From NCBI RefSeq assembly GCF_014636095.1, contig NZ_BMDV01000006.1, positions 124,001 to 188,000 of the forward strand: a stretch of 64,000 nt of DNA, read 5' to 3'. Below the pieces are notes generated by a model. That model had not been told where the DNA came from. It did no database searches and was given only the letters and a program-made list of their open reading frames with translations. Both the position numbers and the translations under genes were made by a program. Position 1 is the first letter of the stretch, and the number at the start of each line of letters is the position of its first letter. This document shows positions 28,058 to 37,899 of the stretch, one piece after another. This stretch comes from Acinetobacter modestus (GTDB lineage: Bacteria > Pseudomonadota > Gammaproteobacteria > Pseudomonadales > Moraxellaceae).

Positions 28058-28261
28058 TTAAGCATTCAGAAGTACAGACTGCAGATTTGACATCATCACT
28101 TGAGCAGTTGGATTTGCTGAATGATCGGCGATCATAAATACAAGCAACGCTATCAGAAAAATTCCAACTATTAATAACATATAGACTGGTAATTTCCTTT
28201 TACGTGCAATTTCTTCCTTACTTGCCACATGAGGTTGTGGCTTACTAAAATCATGCATCAT
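28058..28261 (-). CDS. Small single-pass membrane protein, 67 aa
   Basis: ATG at 28261 follows GAGGG at a spacing of about 7; an ATG at 28273 lies inside that ribosome site, so the shorter reading is preferred. Residues 1-25 are polar and basic (...EEIARKRKLP), then one strong hydrophobic helix at about 26-47, then a short polar tail. No family recognised. The strong ribosome site and the terminator placed just after the stop make a real gene likely. Confidence 0.68.
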   Translation of the reverse strand: MMHDFSKPQPHVASKEEIARKRKLPVYMLLIVGIFLIALLVFMIADHSANPTAQVMMSNLQSVLLNA

Positions 28262-28464
28262 AGCAGCCCTCATCCTTTTATTTGTTAGGCTTTTATCTTA
28301 GCAATACTCAATGTTGCATTGTGTGAAAAAGCTTCGGACTATCGTTGCGGTGTTTGCAGAACTCTACTTTTTTTATTTATTTTTTTGTTTAAAATATAGT
28401 CGGTTTTAGAATACGCTAAAAATAAGCTATACTAGTCGGCTTCGTTTCTCATATGTTTTGCTTT

Positions 28465-28887
28465 ATGTCCTATAGTCAACAAAGTGTTTCTCTTGATTTA
28501 GACACGGATGTTACTCATCAATGTTTTTTACATCACACACGTGATGAACATTTAATAGGAATTATTGAGTTTAATAAGCCAAGCTATATCTTAAAGTGGG
28601 GAGATTTAGAATACTTCCGTCGTCGTACTGAAGAATTCTCCGTCATGCCTTTACCTGATTGTGTAAATGCAATGATTATCGATATTCGAAATGTACAACC
28701 TTTTTTAGACAATGAAGTGCCTATTTTACCTTGGCGCCTACTCGAAGAAGATTGCCCTGTTCGCCTTGTTGTTCCTCAAGACCGTTTAGAACATTATATT
28801 GGTATTTTTGAACCGACATGGCTAACCACTGATGTCGATACTGCAATTCAAGAAATCCGTGAATTTATGGATATGTTTGTACATTAA
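28465..28887 (+). CDS. Hypothetical protein, 140 aa
   Basis: I do not recognise this protein. It is cytosolic by sequence (no signal or membrane segment), acidic, with WGDLEYFRRRTEEF near residue 45, a hydrophobic strand MIIDIRNVQPFL near 68, and CPVRLVVPQDRLEHYIGIFEP near 95. The mix of short strands and helices suggests a small alpha/beta fold. The start at 28465 or at an ATG four codons earlier (28453) cannot be decided; neither has a ribosome site. It converges on fpr with only 20 bases between. Confidence 0.65.
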   Translation: MSYSQQSVSLDLDTDVTHQCFLHHTRDEHLIGIIEFNKPSYILKWGDLEYFRRRTEEFSVMPLPDCVNAMIIDIRNVQPFLDNEVPILPWRLLEEDCPVRLVVPQDRLEHYIGIFEPTWLTTDVDTAIQEIREFMDMFVH

Positions 28888-28907
28888 GACATATCCATAC
28901 CATATGA

Positions 28908-29669
28908 CTACCAATAATTCTCTACTGCAATATTACCTTCACCACGACGATTCATCGTTAAACCTCGTTGTTTAAGTGCCTCTTTTGTATCCTCAACCAT
29001 CTGAGGATTACCACACAACATCACATGACTACTTGCAGGGTTCAAAGCTAATCCTGCTGCTTTTTCTAATTCACCATTACCAATTAAAATTGGGAGTCGA
29101 TCATGTAATGCGGCTTGGGGATCACGGGTAACAATTGGAATGAATTTAAATCCAGAATGCCCTTCACCAAATGATGCTACGATTTCTTCAATACGTTCCA
29201 CATAAGCCAACTCGGACTCTGTGCGAACGCTATAAACCAAATGAATATGTTTATATTTATTCCAAGTTTCAAAGTCTTGTAACATGCATAGAAATGGTGC
29301 AAGTCCAGTACCAGTTCCCAATAGCCAAAGATCTTGTGGTAAAGGTTGTTGATACCTTGCCAAAGTCAAATAACCATAAGATATTTTATCTAAATAAAGT
29401 TCATCACCGACTTTAAGGTGTTGCAAATTTGACGTAAATGCACCATCGGGAACAACAATTGAAAAGAATTCTAAAGTTTCATCAAAGGGCGAAGAAACAA
29501 CAGAATAAGCTCTTACAACTAGCTCACCGTCAACCATTAAACCAATTCGCGCAAACTGCCCTGCTGTAAATTTAAAATGAGCAGGTCGAGTCATGGTGAA
29601 ACTAAAAAGATTGTGAGCCCAACGATGAACAGATAGAACTTTTTCTACGCTAAATTTTTCAATTGACAT
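28908..29669 (-). CDS. fpr: Ferredoxin/flavodoxin--NADP+ reductase
   Basis: A 253-residue FAD enzyme that passes electrons between NADPH and ferredoxin or flavodoxin, a source of reducing power for Fe-S repair and oxidative stress defence. The FAD motif RAYSVVSSP is near 53-61, the NADP-binding loop LLGTGTGLAPF near 115-125, VMLCGNPQMVEDT near 215-227, and the protein ends in Trp (AVENYW) as usual for bacterial Fpr. It is divergent from a LysR-type gene, an arrangement known from pseudomonads where FinR controls fprA. Confidence 0.95.
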   Translation of the reverse strand: MSIEKFSVEKVLSVHRWAHNLFSFTMTRPAHFKFTAGQFARIGLMVDGELVVRAYSVVSSPFDETLEFFSIVVPDGAFTSNLQHLKVGDELYLDKISYGYLTLARYQQPLPQDLWLLGTGTGLAPFLCMLQDFETWNKYKHIHLVYSVRTESELAYVERIEEIVASFGEGHSGFKFIPIVTRDPQAALHDRLPILIGNGELEKAAGLALNPASSHVMLCGNPQMVEDTKEALKQRGLTMNRRGEGNIAVENYW

Positions 29670-29753
29670 GATTTGAACGTGGCACGAAACAGTAGGCTCA
29701 TGTTAGCATGATCGAATAATTGATGGATACTCAAAACATTAAGGCTATTTAAC

Positions 29754-30638
29754 ATGCGCATGACCTTACGCCAATTGGCTGTTTTCGTGGCGGTTGCACA
29801 AGAAGGAACGGTAACCAAAGCGAGTGATGCTGTCAGACTGACACAAAGTGCAGCAAGTATGGCTTTAGCTGATTTAGAAGATGGCTTAGGTGCGCCTTTA
29901 TTTGACCGTTTAGGCAAGCGTTTACAACTGAATGATTTGGGGCGTTTTTTATTGCCTCAAGCTTTAGAAATTTTGGGTCGCTGCGAATCCTTTGAACAAG
30001 CTGCTAAAGGTGAACTGCAAAGCATTGATTTACGTTTAGGTGCAACCTTAACGATCAGTGATTATTTAATGCCTGATCTGATGGCTGAATTTTTACAACA
30101 TCATCCTCAAGCCCATCTTCAATTACAAGTCGGCAATACTCGCCAAATGATTGAAGCAGTGAATCAATTTCAGCTTGATTTAGCCTTGATCGAAGGTTCT
30201 TGTCATTTGCCTCAATTACAATGTATTCATTGGCGAGATGATGAGCTTGCAGTCTGTTGTGCACCTGATCATCCTCTAGCAAAGTTAGATCGCCCAATTA
30301 CACCAGCAGATTTCCATGAGGTTGAATGGATTTTACGTGAAGAAGGCTCAGGCACACGTGAAGTTTTTGACAATGCGATTTTACAAGATCTACCAGATGC
30401 CAATATCCGTTTAACTCTCGGTCATAACGAAGCAATCTTAAAAATTGTTGCTGGTGGTTTGGGGATGTCTTGTGTTTCAAGACTTGCGATCGAACCGCTG
30501 GAGGAGAAAGGTCAATTGGTTATTCTTAATACACCTTATTGGCAATTAACTCGCCCATTGTACATGTTAGTGCATCGTCAAAAATACCAAGGTCCTGGAC
30601 TCAAAGCCTTTTTACATTTTTGTGAAGATCAGGTTTAA
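29754..30638 (+). CDS. LysR-type transcriptional regulator, FinR-like
   Basis: A 294-residue regulator. The winged helix-turn-helix is at residues 1-62 (LRQLAVFVAVAQEGTVTKAS, then LTQSAASMALADLEDGLG), followed by a substrate-binding-protein-like effector domain. AAGG lies about nine bases before the ATG at 29754; an ATG at 29760 is possible. It faces fpr across 84 bases. In Pseudomonas putida the FinR regulator next to fprA is needed for its oxidative induction; the same role here is inferred from position. Confidence 0.9.
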   Translation: MRMTLRQLAVFVAVAQEGTVTKASDAVRLTQSAASMALADLEDGLGAPLFDRLGKRLQLNDLGRFLLPQALEILGRCESFEQAAKGELQSIDLRLGATLTISDYLMPDLMAEFLQHHPQAHLQLQVGNTRQMIEAVNQFQLDLALIEGSCHLPQLQCIHWRDDELAVCCAPDHPLAKLDRPITPADFHEVEWILREEGSGTREVFDNAILQDLPDANIRLTLGHNEAILKIVAGGLGMSCVSRLAIEPLEEKGQLVILNTPYWQLTRPLYMLVHRQKYQGPGLKAFLHFCEDQV

Positions 30639-30652
30639 GCCTGATCTTTTAT
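30625..30652 (+). terminator. Terminator overlapping the stop of the LysR gene
   Basis: AAGATCAGG (30625-30633) and CCTGATCTT (30640-30648) form a perfect 9-base stem around TTTAAG, followed by TTATTTT. The LysR stop codon lies in the loop. Confidence 0.85.
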
Positions 30653-30653
30653 T

Positions 30654-31367
30654 TTAATGTCTAAATTGGCGCTCACATGGTTCACCATCATTATTTCCAT
30701 CCATTTTTACATTTGGACAATTTCTTAAAAAGAAGACAGCCTCTTTATACGAACGCATTTGAGAACAGTGAGTTCGCCCATCACAACTAAATTGGGTTTG
30801 CGCGGTGGCAGGTTGCTGTTCTAATCGTTTTTGATCATGATGTACTGCTGGCGGTGGTATTGCTTTTAAAGCTTGCTCCGTTTTTTCAGATAATTTTACT
30901 TCAGGTAAATCACCCAATGCCTGCCTTTGGGCAATCACTATTTTCTTTTGCTCTTCGATTAACTGAGCTGCTTTTAATTTTTGTGACTGTTGATAAGACT
31001 GATATTTTTTAAAGACCAGAACTGCTAAAACCGCAATAATCATTAAACCAATGACCGTAACGATCATTCTCTTTTTAGAACTAGATTGAGGATTATTTGG
31101 TAAAATTGCATTAGAAGAGATCTCAGAATTAGATGCAAAATGACTAGAAGGATGAGAGCTCTTTAAATCTAACCGAACAATATTTGCTGCTTTAAATTTA
31201 TCTTTATCTTGCACAATAAGAAATTTAAGTAATTCGCCAACTTTTGGCTCACCGCCCGCTTTGGGAAAATCGGTAATATGAAAGAAGATATCTGCCTGCC
31301 CTTCAAGCGCTATAAAGCCAAACCCTTTTTCTGAATTATATTTTTTAATTTTACCTTCAACAAACAT
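30654..31367 (-). CDS. Cold-shock domain, membrane helix and Excalibur domain fusion protein
   Basis: A 237-residue protein with three parts. Residues 4-66 are a cold-shock domain with the RNA-binding strands KGFGFIALEG and ADIFFHITDF. Residues 101-120 are one membrane helix, preceded by Lys-Lys-Arg, which places the cold-shock part in the cytosol. A charged helical linker follows, and residues 193-235 are an Excalibur domain: paired cysteines and the calcium-type loop Asp-Gly-Asn-Asn-Asp-Gly...Cys-Glu (about 223-232), on the outer side of the membrane. The next gene upstream encodes a short cold-shock protein with a very similar N-terminus. Function unknown; nucleic-acid and calcium binding are family inferences. 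Confidence 0.86.
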   Translation of the reverse strand: MFVEGKIKKYNSEKGFGFIALEGQADIFFHITDFPKAGGEPKVGELLKFLIVQDKDKFKAANIVRLDLKSSHPSSHFASNSEISSNAILPNNPQSSSKKRMIVTVIGLMIIAVLAVLVFKKYQSYQQSQKLKAAQLIEEQKKIVIAQRQALGDLPEVKLSEKTEQALKAIPPPAVHHDQKRLEQQPATAQTQFSCDGRTHCSQMRSYKEAVFFLRNCPNVKMDGNNDGEPCERQFRH

Positions 31368-31444
31368 ATTTTTCTTTTCTCATTTGCAGAGCTTAATAGA
31401 TCAATATGGAGATCAAAAATTCTCTCCATATTTTATCTAGATGA

Positions 31445-31738
31445 TTAACGTCGAAAGTTTGATAACAATTCTGATGTAATCGATTCATTATGAGCCAATA
31501 TTTTATTTTTTTTAGTTTTTGCAGGATTCGGATCTACTCGTTCAATTTGTACTGCTTTAAATTTTCCATTATTTTCTAGAGCTACAAATTTTACTTTTTC
31601 ATTTCGTTTCGGCTCACCTTCCGATGCAGGAAAATCTGAAATATGAAAAAAGATCTCGCCTTCAGCAGTTGCAATAAAACCAAACCCTTTGTCTGGATTA
31701 TATTGTTTAACTTTTCCCTGATAAAATTCTTTTTTCAT
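31445..31738 (-). CDS. Cold-shock domain protein
   Basis: A 97-residue protein. Residues 3-68 form a cold-shock domain (KGFGFIATAEG, EIFFHISDF) close to the N-terminus of the neighbouring fusion protein, followed by a basic tail (about 70-97) that may bind nucleic acid. The ATG at 31738 has TAGGTGG five bases before it; a GTG at 31747 lies inside that ribosome site. The gap to the next gene is 77 bases, so the two may share a transcript. It is not a CspA of the usual 70-residue length. Confidence 0.88.
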   Translation of the reverse strand: MKKEFYQGKVKQYNPDKGFGFIATAEGEIFFHISDFPASEGEPKRNEKVKFVALENNGKFKAVQIERVDPNPAKTKKNKILAHNESITSELLSNFRR

Positions 31739-31774
31739 GACATCCACCTAATTTTCAAATACTGTAATTCAGTA

Positions 31775-31836
31775 TATAAAAAAAGAGACTTTAAATCCTC
31801 CCCTGAAAACCGTACGGTTGGATTAAGTCTCTGTTT
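31775..31836 (-). terminator. Structured hairpin after upp, with group II intron-like core
   Basis: On the minus strand AGAGACTTAATCC pairs with GGATTTAAAGTCTCT (a two-base bulge), followed by seven Ts, so it can end upp transcription. The loop holds the 12-base palindrome AACCGTACGGTT and then TTCAGGGGAGGA, which recalls the conserved CGTACGGTTCTGAGGGGG block of bacterial group II introns. Role as a terminator is likely; the intron link is tentative. Confidence 0.6.
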
Positions 31837-31854
31837 TAAGCATATTTTCAAAAA

Positions 31855-32490
31855 TTAATCTTTTTGAACACTACCAAATATCTTATCACCCGCATCACCA
31901 AGACCTGGAACGATATAGCCATCCTCATTCAAACCTTGGTCAATCGATGCCGTATAGATACGTACGTCAGGGTGCGCAGCTTCTACTTTTGCAACACCTT
32001 CAGGTGCAGCAACCAAAACCATAACACGTATATCTTTGCAACCACTTGCTTTAAGCACATCAATTGCCGCAATAAGTGAATTACCCGTTGCCAGCATTGG
32101 ATCAATAATCATCGCTAAGCGATTCGCAACATCAGGTACTAATTTTTTATAGTAAGTACGAACCTCTAAAGTCGCCTCATCACGTTCTAAACCCAAGACA
32201 CTCACTTTGGCACTTGGGATCAAGCTCAGTACGCCTTCAAGCATACCAATTCCAGCACGTAGAATCGGTACAATGGTAATCTTCTTACCTGCAATACGTT
32301 GAGTCGAAACTTTACCTGCCCAACCATCAATTTCATGATCGACAACAGGAAGATCCTTAGTTGCTTCATAAGTGAGTAACATCGTGACTTCTTGCGCCAA
32401 TTCACGGAAGTTCTTTGTGCTAATGTCTGAACGGCGTAATAAACCAAGTTTATGACGAATAAGCGGATGGCGAATTTCTTGAATCGACAC
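31855..32490 (-). CDS. upp: Uracil phosphoribosyltransferase (GTG start)
   Basis: Makes UMP from uracil and PRPP in pyrimidine salvage; cytosolic. I place the start at the GTG at 32490 (then [18 protein letters not shown]), with TTAGGT about eight bases upstream; this gives 211 residues, in line with E. coli Upp (208). Longer readings would run across the nuo terminator at 32553-32583. The PRPP-binding loop [16 protein letters not shown] is near 130-146, and the C-terminal [16 protein letters not shown] is the uracil-binding end. Confidence 0.96.
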   Translation of the reverse strand: MSIQEIRHPLIRHKLGLLRRSDISTKNFRELAQEVTMLLTYEATKDLPVVDHEIDGWAGKVSTQRIAGKKITIVPILRAGIGMLEGVLSLIPSAKVSVLGLERDEATLEVRTYYKKLVPDVANRLAMIIDPMLATGNSLIAAIDVLKASGCKDIRVMVLVAAPEGVAKVEAAHPDVRIYTASIDQGLNEDGYIVPGLGDAGDKIFGSVQKD

Positions 32491-32552
32491 GAGTGAGTAC
32501 CTAACTAATATTAATCTTTGAGTATTATAGAGTGTTTTTTTACTCTTCATTA

Positions 32553-32583
32553 AAAAAAGCCCCCAAATTTTGGAGGCTTTTTT
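32553..32583 (-). terminator. nuo operon terminator
   Basis: AAAAAAGCCCCCAAA and TTTTGGAGGCTTTTTT form a stem (one mismatch) with T-run on the minus strand, 16 bases after the nuoN stop and before upp. It closes the 13-gene operon. Confidence 0.88.
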
Positions 32584-32598
32584 GTACAAATCAAATCA

Positions 32599-34095
32599 TT
32601 ATTGTTGTTGAGACAACATGAAATGCAATGGAGAAAGAATTTCTGACTTCAATGCCAAATTGATCATTGGATCTGGGTAGATACCTAGTAATAATACAAG
32701 CAATGCTGCACCAAGTACCATGATACCACCAACTTTAGTTCCCCAATGTGCATCAGCATCAATACGAGGTGTTTCTGGTGGTGTCATATACATTACGATC
32801 ATCACGCGTAAATAGTAGTATAAGCCTATACCACTTCCGACAACGACCATTGCAGCCAAGAACCAATGTTGAGTTGTTACAGCAGCCATTACCACAAGGA
32901 ATTTACCAATAAAACCTGCAGTTAATGGAATCCCTGCTAATGACAACATCATCACAGTCAATGTTGCAGTCAAGATCGGACGACGCCAGAACAAACCACG
33001 GTAGTCTGCAAGACTTTGTGCTTCATCAACGTTGTTATATGGACTAGACATTAACGCAACTGCACCAAATGCACCGATTGTTGTAAATACATAAGTAATC
33101 ACATAAACCGTTACACTGCCTAAACTTGCATAAGTCATACTAATCAAAGCAATCAACAAGTAACCAAAGTGTGCAATTGATGAATAACCAAGTATGCGTT
33201 TTAAGTTAACTTGACGTACTGCAAGTAAGTTACCGACCAAAATTGATAACACAGCAATGACTGTCAAAACAGTCACTATTGATTCAACTAAGATTGCACC
33301 AGAACTTAATAAGTAACGTACAAATAAACCAATCGTTGCAACTTTGGCAGCCGTTGCCAAGAATGTCGCCATAGGTGCTGGTGCACCTGCATACACATCA
33401 GGCGTCCATTTATGGAATGGTGCAAGTGAAAGCTTAAATGCAACAGCAAAGATAATGAGACCTAGACCTAATAGCACCATTGGTTGCTTGATCGCAGTCA
33501 TCAAAGCTTGAACAGAATCATAGAATGACAATGAACCTGTATACGCATAGATATATGCCATACCCATCAACAACATCGCAGATGCAGTTGCTGAAAGTAC
33601 AAGATACTTAATTCCCGCTTCTAAAGATTGGCTACGTTGATGCGTGTAAGCCAACATACCATACACAGGAATTGACATTAACTCTAAGCTAATGAAGAAA
33701 GCAGCGTAATGAGAACTTGCAACCAATAGCATTGCACCTGCTACAGAACAAAGTAACAAGATATAAAGTTCTTCACGATTATCTTTATACGTTTCAATGT
33801 AAGCATGTGAAAGCGTGCTACAAGCCAAAGCAGCAATCAAAATCAGGAATTGGTAGAGCATGGTAAATGGATCAACCATAAACATGCCCATAACGTTCGC
33901 AGGAACAAAGTGCCCACTAAACATGGTATATGCAATTAGAATTGCAGAAAGGTTTAGACCCACAACTGTCGTTGTTGCAATCAGATTATGATTACGTTTA
34001 ATCGCAATCAATAACATCACAACAACTGCAGTCAATGCCACAATCATCGCTGGGGCAAGTGGCATAAGCTCAGAAAAAGAAAGTGTGAAGTTCAT
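32599..34095 (-). CDS. nuoN: NADH-quinone oxidoreductase subunit N
   Basis: A 498-residue membrane subunit of complex I, one of three antiporter-like proton channels (L, M, N), with about 14 helices. GIKYLVLSATASAMLLMGMAY near 155 and the block SLAPFHKWTPDVYAGAPAPM near 225-245, with the conserved Lys and His, are diagnostic. It is the last gene of the operon and starts 3 bases after nuoM ends. Complete, no unusual features. Confidence 0.97.
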   Translation of the reverse strand: MNFTLSFSELMPLAPAMIVALTAVVVMLLIAIKRNHNLIATTTVVGLNLSAILIAYTMFSGHFVPANVMGMFMVDPFTMLYQFLILIAALACSTLSHAYIETYKDNREELYILLLCSVAGAMLLVASSHYAAFFISLELMSIPVYGMLAYTHQRSQSLEAGIKYLVLSATASAMLLMGMAYIYAYTGSLSFYDSVQALMTAIKQPMVLLGLGLIIFAVAFKLSLAPFHKWTPDVYAGAPAPMATFLATAAKVATIGLFVRYLLSSGAILVESIVTVLTVIAVLSILVGNLLAVRQVNLKRILGYSSIAHFGYLLIALISMTYASLGSVTVYVITYVFTTIGAFGAVALMSSPYNNVDEAQSLADYRGLFWRRPILTATLTVMMLSLAGIPLTAGFIGKFLVVMAAVTTQHWFLAAMVVVGSGIGLYYYLRVMIVMYMTPPETPRIDADAHWGTKVGGIMVLGAALLVLLLGIYPDPMINLALKSEILSPLHFMLSQQQ

Positions 34096-34098
34096 GGT

Positions 34099-35697
34099 TT
34101 ATCGCATCTCCACTTGTTCAAGTTGAGTCGCAGTCTGTTGAACAGTTTCGACAACTTCTTGTACTGGCATATAACTATTGACTAACCACTGCATACTTGA
34201 ATGTGACATATCCAAGAATGTCTGTGGGTAAAGTCCTAACCAAAGTAAACCAATCACACAGATCATCAAAATACTAACTTCACGTACTGATAAATCTTTC
34301 AGTGGACTCGTGTAGTGTTGCTTTTGTTCAGCATTTGGTTCGCCAAAAAGTGCTTTGTGAATCAGAATCAGACCGTAAAGACCTGCAAATACTAAACTTA
34401 CTGCAGCAATAATGGTGAAGGCTGGATAAGCTTTAAATGAACCCATAAGAATCAAGAATTCACCAATAAAGTTACCTAGACCTGGTACACCGACAAGCGC
34501 TGCAACAAAGAACATCAGGAAAAATGGCAAGTATTGCAGTTGGCCACGAAGACCACCCATTAAACGTAAATCACGGGTATGTAAACGTTCATACACTTGA
34601 CCAGACATAATGAACAATGCAGCAGATGACAAGCCATGTGCCAACATCATGATCATCAAACCTTGGAAAGTCAGAATATTACCTGCATAGATTGCAAGTA
34701 AAATGAAACCCATGTGTGAAATAGATGTATACGCAAGCAGACGTTTCATGTCTGTTTGTTGGTAGGCTAAGAATGCACCGTAGAAAATACCAATTAAACC
34801 CAAAATGATTGCAATATCAGCAAACTGAGCTGATGCTGCTGGGAAGAATGGAATTACGAAACGAAGTAGACCGTACGCTGCTGTCTTAATCAAAATACCC
34901 GCTAAGTCCACAGAACCCGCTGTTGGTGCTTGTGCATGCGCATCAGGTAACCAACCGTGTAATGGGAATACCGGTAATTTAACTGCAAAACCAACAAAGA
35001 AACACAACATAAATGCATAGGCAACTTCTGGTGGTAAGTGGTTTGCAACAGCCAATAAGTAGCTGTAATCAAAACCAATCATACCTGTCATCATATATCC
35101 ATAGACCACTAAGCCTAAGATACCGATTAACATGATCAAACCAGCGATTTGTGTATATAAGAAGAATTTAGTTGCAGCATAAACACGTGAACGACCATTT
35201 GATCCTGAATGTCCCCATAACGCAATCAAGAAATAGATTGGTACAAGCATCATCTCCCAGAAGAAGAAGAACAAGAATAAGTCAATTGCAAGGAATACAC
35301 CGATAACCCCACCTAAACTCCAAAGGAGGTTTAAGTGGAAGAAACCAACATTCTTTTGAATTTCACCCCATGAACAACCAACAGCAAGCACACCCAGTAA
35401 CGCTGTAAGTAAAACCATGAGTAAAGATAAACCATCCACAGCCAAGTGAATGCTAATCCCTAAAGTCTGAATCCATGGGAGATGGAATTCAGCAGCCCAA
35501 GTTGGGACTTTACCGCCCAACTCGTAGCTATATGTACCAGTTTGCCATAGTGCAATACCCAAACCAAAGGTAATGAGCATACCAATCAAGGCAATCCAGC
35601 GCGGTAAGTGTTGGTCAAATTTATCAACCAACCAACAAATAAAACCAGCAATGAAAGGAACTAAAATCAGTGCGGGTAAAATTAAATTGTTTTCCAT
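34099..35697 (-). CDS. nuoM: NADH-quinone oxidoreductase subunit M
   Basis: A 532-residue antiporter-like membrane subunit of complex I. The start is the ATG at 35697 (MENNLILPALILVPF): GGGG lies about seven bases before it, at the very end of nuoL, and the gap to the nuoL stop is a single base. A longer reading from 35712 would sit inside nuoL. FFFWEMMLVPIYFLIALWG near 140-160 carries the conserved Glu, and FPLHGWLPDAHAQAPTAGSV near 230 carries the conserved Lys/His region of the channel. Confidence 0.97.
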   Translation of the reverse strand: MENNLILPALILVPFIAGFICWLVDKFDQHLPRWIALIGMLITFGLGIALWQTGTYSYELGGKVPTWAAEFHLPWIQTLGISIHLAVDGLSLLMVLLTALLGVLAVGCSWGEIQKNVGFFHLNLLWSLGGVIGVFLAIDLFLFFFFWEMMLVPIYFLIALWGHSGSNGRSRVYAATKFFLYTQIAGLIMLIGILGLVVYGYMMTGMIGFDYSYLLAVANHLPPEVAYAFMLCFFVGFAVKLPVFPLHGWLPDAHAQAPTAGSVDLAGILIKTAAYGLLRFVIPFFPAASAQFADIAIILGLIGIFYGAFLAYQQTDMKRLLAYTSISHMGFILLAIYAGNILTFQGLMIMMLAHGLSSAALFIMSGQVYERLHTRDLRLMGGLRGQLQYLPFFLMFFVAALVGVPGLGNFIGEFLILMGSFKAYPAFTIIAAVSLVFAGLYGLILIHKALFGEPNAEQKQHYTSPLKDLSVREVSILMICVIGLLWLGLYPQTFLDMSHSSMQWLVNSYMPVQEVVETVQQTATQLEQVEMR

Positions 35698-35698
35698 T

Positions 35699-37594
35699 TT
35701 ATTTCCCCACAACCTGAATCACGATCAAGATCATCAATAACACCACTACACCGAGTGACATGCTTGATGCGTATTCACGCAATGAACCTGTTTGACGCGA
35801 ACTTGTAAAGCTATTACCACCTTTCACAAGTGCAGGTAGCACTAACCATAAACCATCAATTGGATCACGACCTAAGATTTTCGCAATCAATAAATATGGT
35901 TTTACAAAAACGATGTCATACAAAGCATCAAAACCAAATGCGGTACGGCAAATATGTGCTAAACCAGAACCCAAAGATGTTTGAGCAAATGATTTAACCG
36001 CACCATACGCAAAGGCAAATAAGAAAATACCAACAACTAAACCAACAAGGGCAACACCACTTGCTAAATGTTCTGCATGTGCAACCGCTTCTTCTAAAGC
36101 TTCAGGAACAACAAAGCTTGGAATACTTGCAGCAGTCAATAATTTTGCAACAGGTGCTTGTAAGAAATAACCAACACCTGTTGATAAGGTCGCAAGAATT
36201 GCAAGCGGTGCCCAGTAAGTTACGCCATGAATGGCATGTGCATGGGTTTTTTCTTCGCCAAAGAATACCACCCAGATTAGACGGAAGGTATAGATAGACG
36301 TTAAGAATGCACCAGCAACACCCACCCAATACAACGTATTATAAAGTGGAAGGTTTGCAATCGTAGACTGTGCATATACTGCACCTAAAATCGCATCTTT
36401 AGAGAAGAAGCCAACTGTTACAATTGGAAGTGCAGCTAATGCGCCACCACCGATGACGAAACACCAGAATACAAATGGAATCTTTTTACGTAATCCACCC
36501 ATTTTGAAAATGTTTTGTTCGTGATGACATGCAAGAATCACTGCACCTGAAGAAAGGAACAATAACGCTTTGAAGAATGCGTGAGCCAACATGTGGAATA
36601 AACCAGCTTGATACGCCTCAGCACCCACTGCCATAAACATATAACCGAGCTGACTCATGGTTGAGTAAGCCAAGATACGTTTGATATCGGTTTGAACCAA
36701 TGCAGCAAAACCAGCTACAAGTAAGGTTACTGCACCTGTAATCGAGATGAATTGCATTACTTCTGGTGCCATTTCCATCACAGAGAACATACGGCAGCAT
36801 AAGTACACACCCGCTGTAACCATCGTTGCAGCGTGGATCAATGCAGATACTGGTGTAGGACCAGCCATCGCATCAGCTAACCAAGTTTGTAATGGAATTT
36901 GCGCTGATTTACCTGCCGCACCTAAGAACAACATCAATGCTGTCCAAATCGACAATGATGAACTTTGCGTCATCACAGTCGCTGCATGTTCAACAATGTA
37001 CTGTGTATTCAACGTACCAAACTGTTGATAGAGCAAGAACAATGCGATGAGTAAGAAAACATCACCCACACGTGTTACGGTGAATGCTTTGATTGCTGCC
37101 CAACCATTTGCAGGGTTTGAGTAGTAGAAACCAATCAAGAGGTATGAACACAGACCTACGCCTTCCCAACCTAAGAACAATAACGCCAAGTTATCGCCGA
37201 GTACCAACAACAACATGCTGGCAACGAACAGGTTGAAATAAGAGAAGAAACGTGCGTAATCTTCTTCACCACGCATATACCATGATGCAAAGATATGAAT
37301 CAGAAAACCAACACCTGTAATCATACCTGTCATCAATAATGACAAACCATCAAGGTGCAAGCTGATGCCTGGCTCAAAACCGCCAACACTGAACCACGTC
37401 CATAAGTGTTGAACAAAAACGGTTTGGCCACTGCTAGTAAATGCAAGGCCAGCGATTAAAGCAAATAAGGCAGATAAACCAACTGAACCGACACCAATAA
37501 TGGCAGCGACATTTTCAGACAGTTTGTTACGCCCTGCCGCTAACAGGATAAAACCAATGAGCGGGAATAAAACGGTTAAATATAATGTACTCAT
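35699..37594 (-). CDS. nuoL: NADH-quinone oxidoreductase subunit L
   Basis: A 631-residue membrane subunit at the far end of the complex I arm. [20 protein letters not shown] near 135-155 and [30 protein letters not shown] (two adjoining blocks near 235-265) are the classic NuoL motifs with channel Lys and His residues. The C-terminal region includes the long lateral helix that clamps the other antiporter subunits, followed by the last membrane helix. Its ATG overlaps the nuoK stop as ATGA, so translation is coupled. Confidence 0.97.
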   Translation of the reverse strand: MSTLYLTVLFPLIGFILLAAGRNKLSENVAAIIGVGSVGLSALFALIAGLAFTSSGQTVFVQHLWTWFSVGGFEPGISLHLDGLSLLMTGMITGVGFLIHIFASWYMRGEEDYARFFSYFNLFVASMLLLVLGDNLALLFLGWEGVGLCSYLLIGFYYSNPANGWAAIKAFTVTRVGDVFLLIALFLLYQQFGTLNTQYIVEHAATVMTQSSSLSIWTALMLFLGAAGKSAQIPLQTWLADAMAGPTPVSALIHAATMVTAGVYLCCRMFSVMEMAPEVMQFISITGAVTLLVAGFAALVQTDIKRILAYSTMSQLGYMFMAVGAEAYQAGLFHMLAHAFFKALLFLSSGAVILACHHEQNIFKMGGLRKKIPFVFWCFVIGGGALAALPIVTVGFFSKDAILGAVYAQSTIANLPLYNTLYWVGVAGAFLTSIYTFRLIWVVFFGEEKTHAHAIHGVTYWAPLAILATLSTGVGYFLQAPVAKLLTAASIPSFVVPEALEEAVAHAEHLASGVALVGLVVGIFLFAFAYGAVKSFAQTSLGSGLAHICRTAFGFDALYDIVFVKPYLLIAKILGRDPIDGLWLVLPALVKGGNSFTSSRQTGSLREYASSMSLGVVVLLMILIVIQVVGK

Positions 37595-37899
37595 CCGCGC
37601 ATCTCACTAGCAGCATCCACATCCAAGTGATGGAAGCGATGATAAAACTGAAGGACGATCGCAAGACCAATACACGCCTCTGCTGCAGCAAGCGTTAGGA
37701 TCAAAATGAACATCACTTGTCCATCTGGTTGAGCCCAAACACTACCTGCCAAAACAAATGCCAATGCAGCAGCATTCATCATCACTTCAAGGCTCATTAG
37801 CATAAATAATAGGTTGCGTCGCACCATTACACCGTAAAAACCGAGTGCAAAAAGGATGGTTGCAACAATCAAACCATGTTCTAAAGGGATGTGTCCCAT
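37591..37899 (-). CDS. nuoK: NADH-quinone oxidoreductase subunit K
   Basis: A 102-residue subunit with three membrane helices. The two buried glutamates of the proton path are in [15 protein letters not shown] (near residue 38) and [13 protein letters not shown] (near residue 74). The start is coupled to nuoJ by TAATG, and the stop is coupled to nuoL by ATGA. Length equals the usual 100-102 residues. Confidence 0.97.
   Translation of the reverse strand: MGHIPLEHGLIVATILFALGFYGVMVRRNLLFMLMSLEVMMNAAALAFVLAGSVWAQPDGQVMFILILTLAAAEACIGLAIVLQFYHRFHHLDVDAASEMRG

Noticed and set aside
27913..28137. 74-codon open frame on the plus strand
   Set aside because: It crosses the perfect terminator hairpin at 28000-28031 and overlaps the small leftward gene, and lacks a ribosome site.
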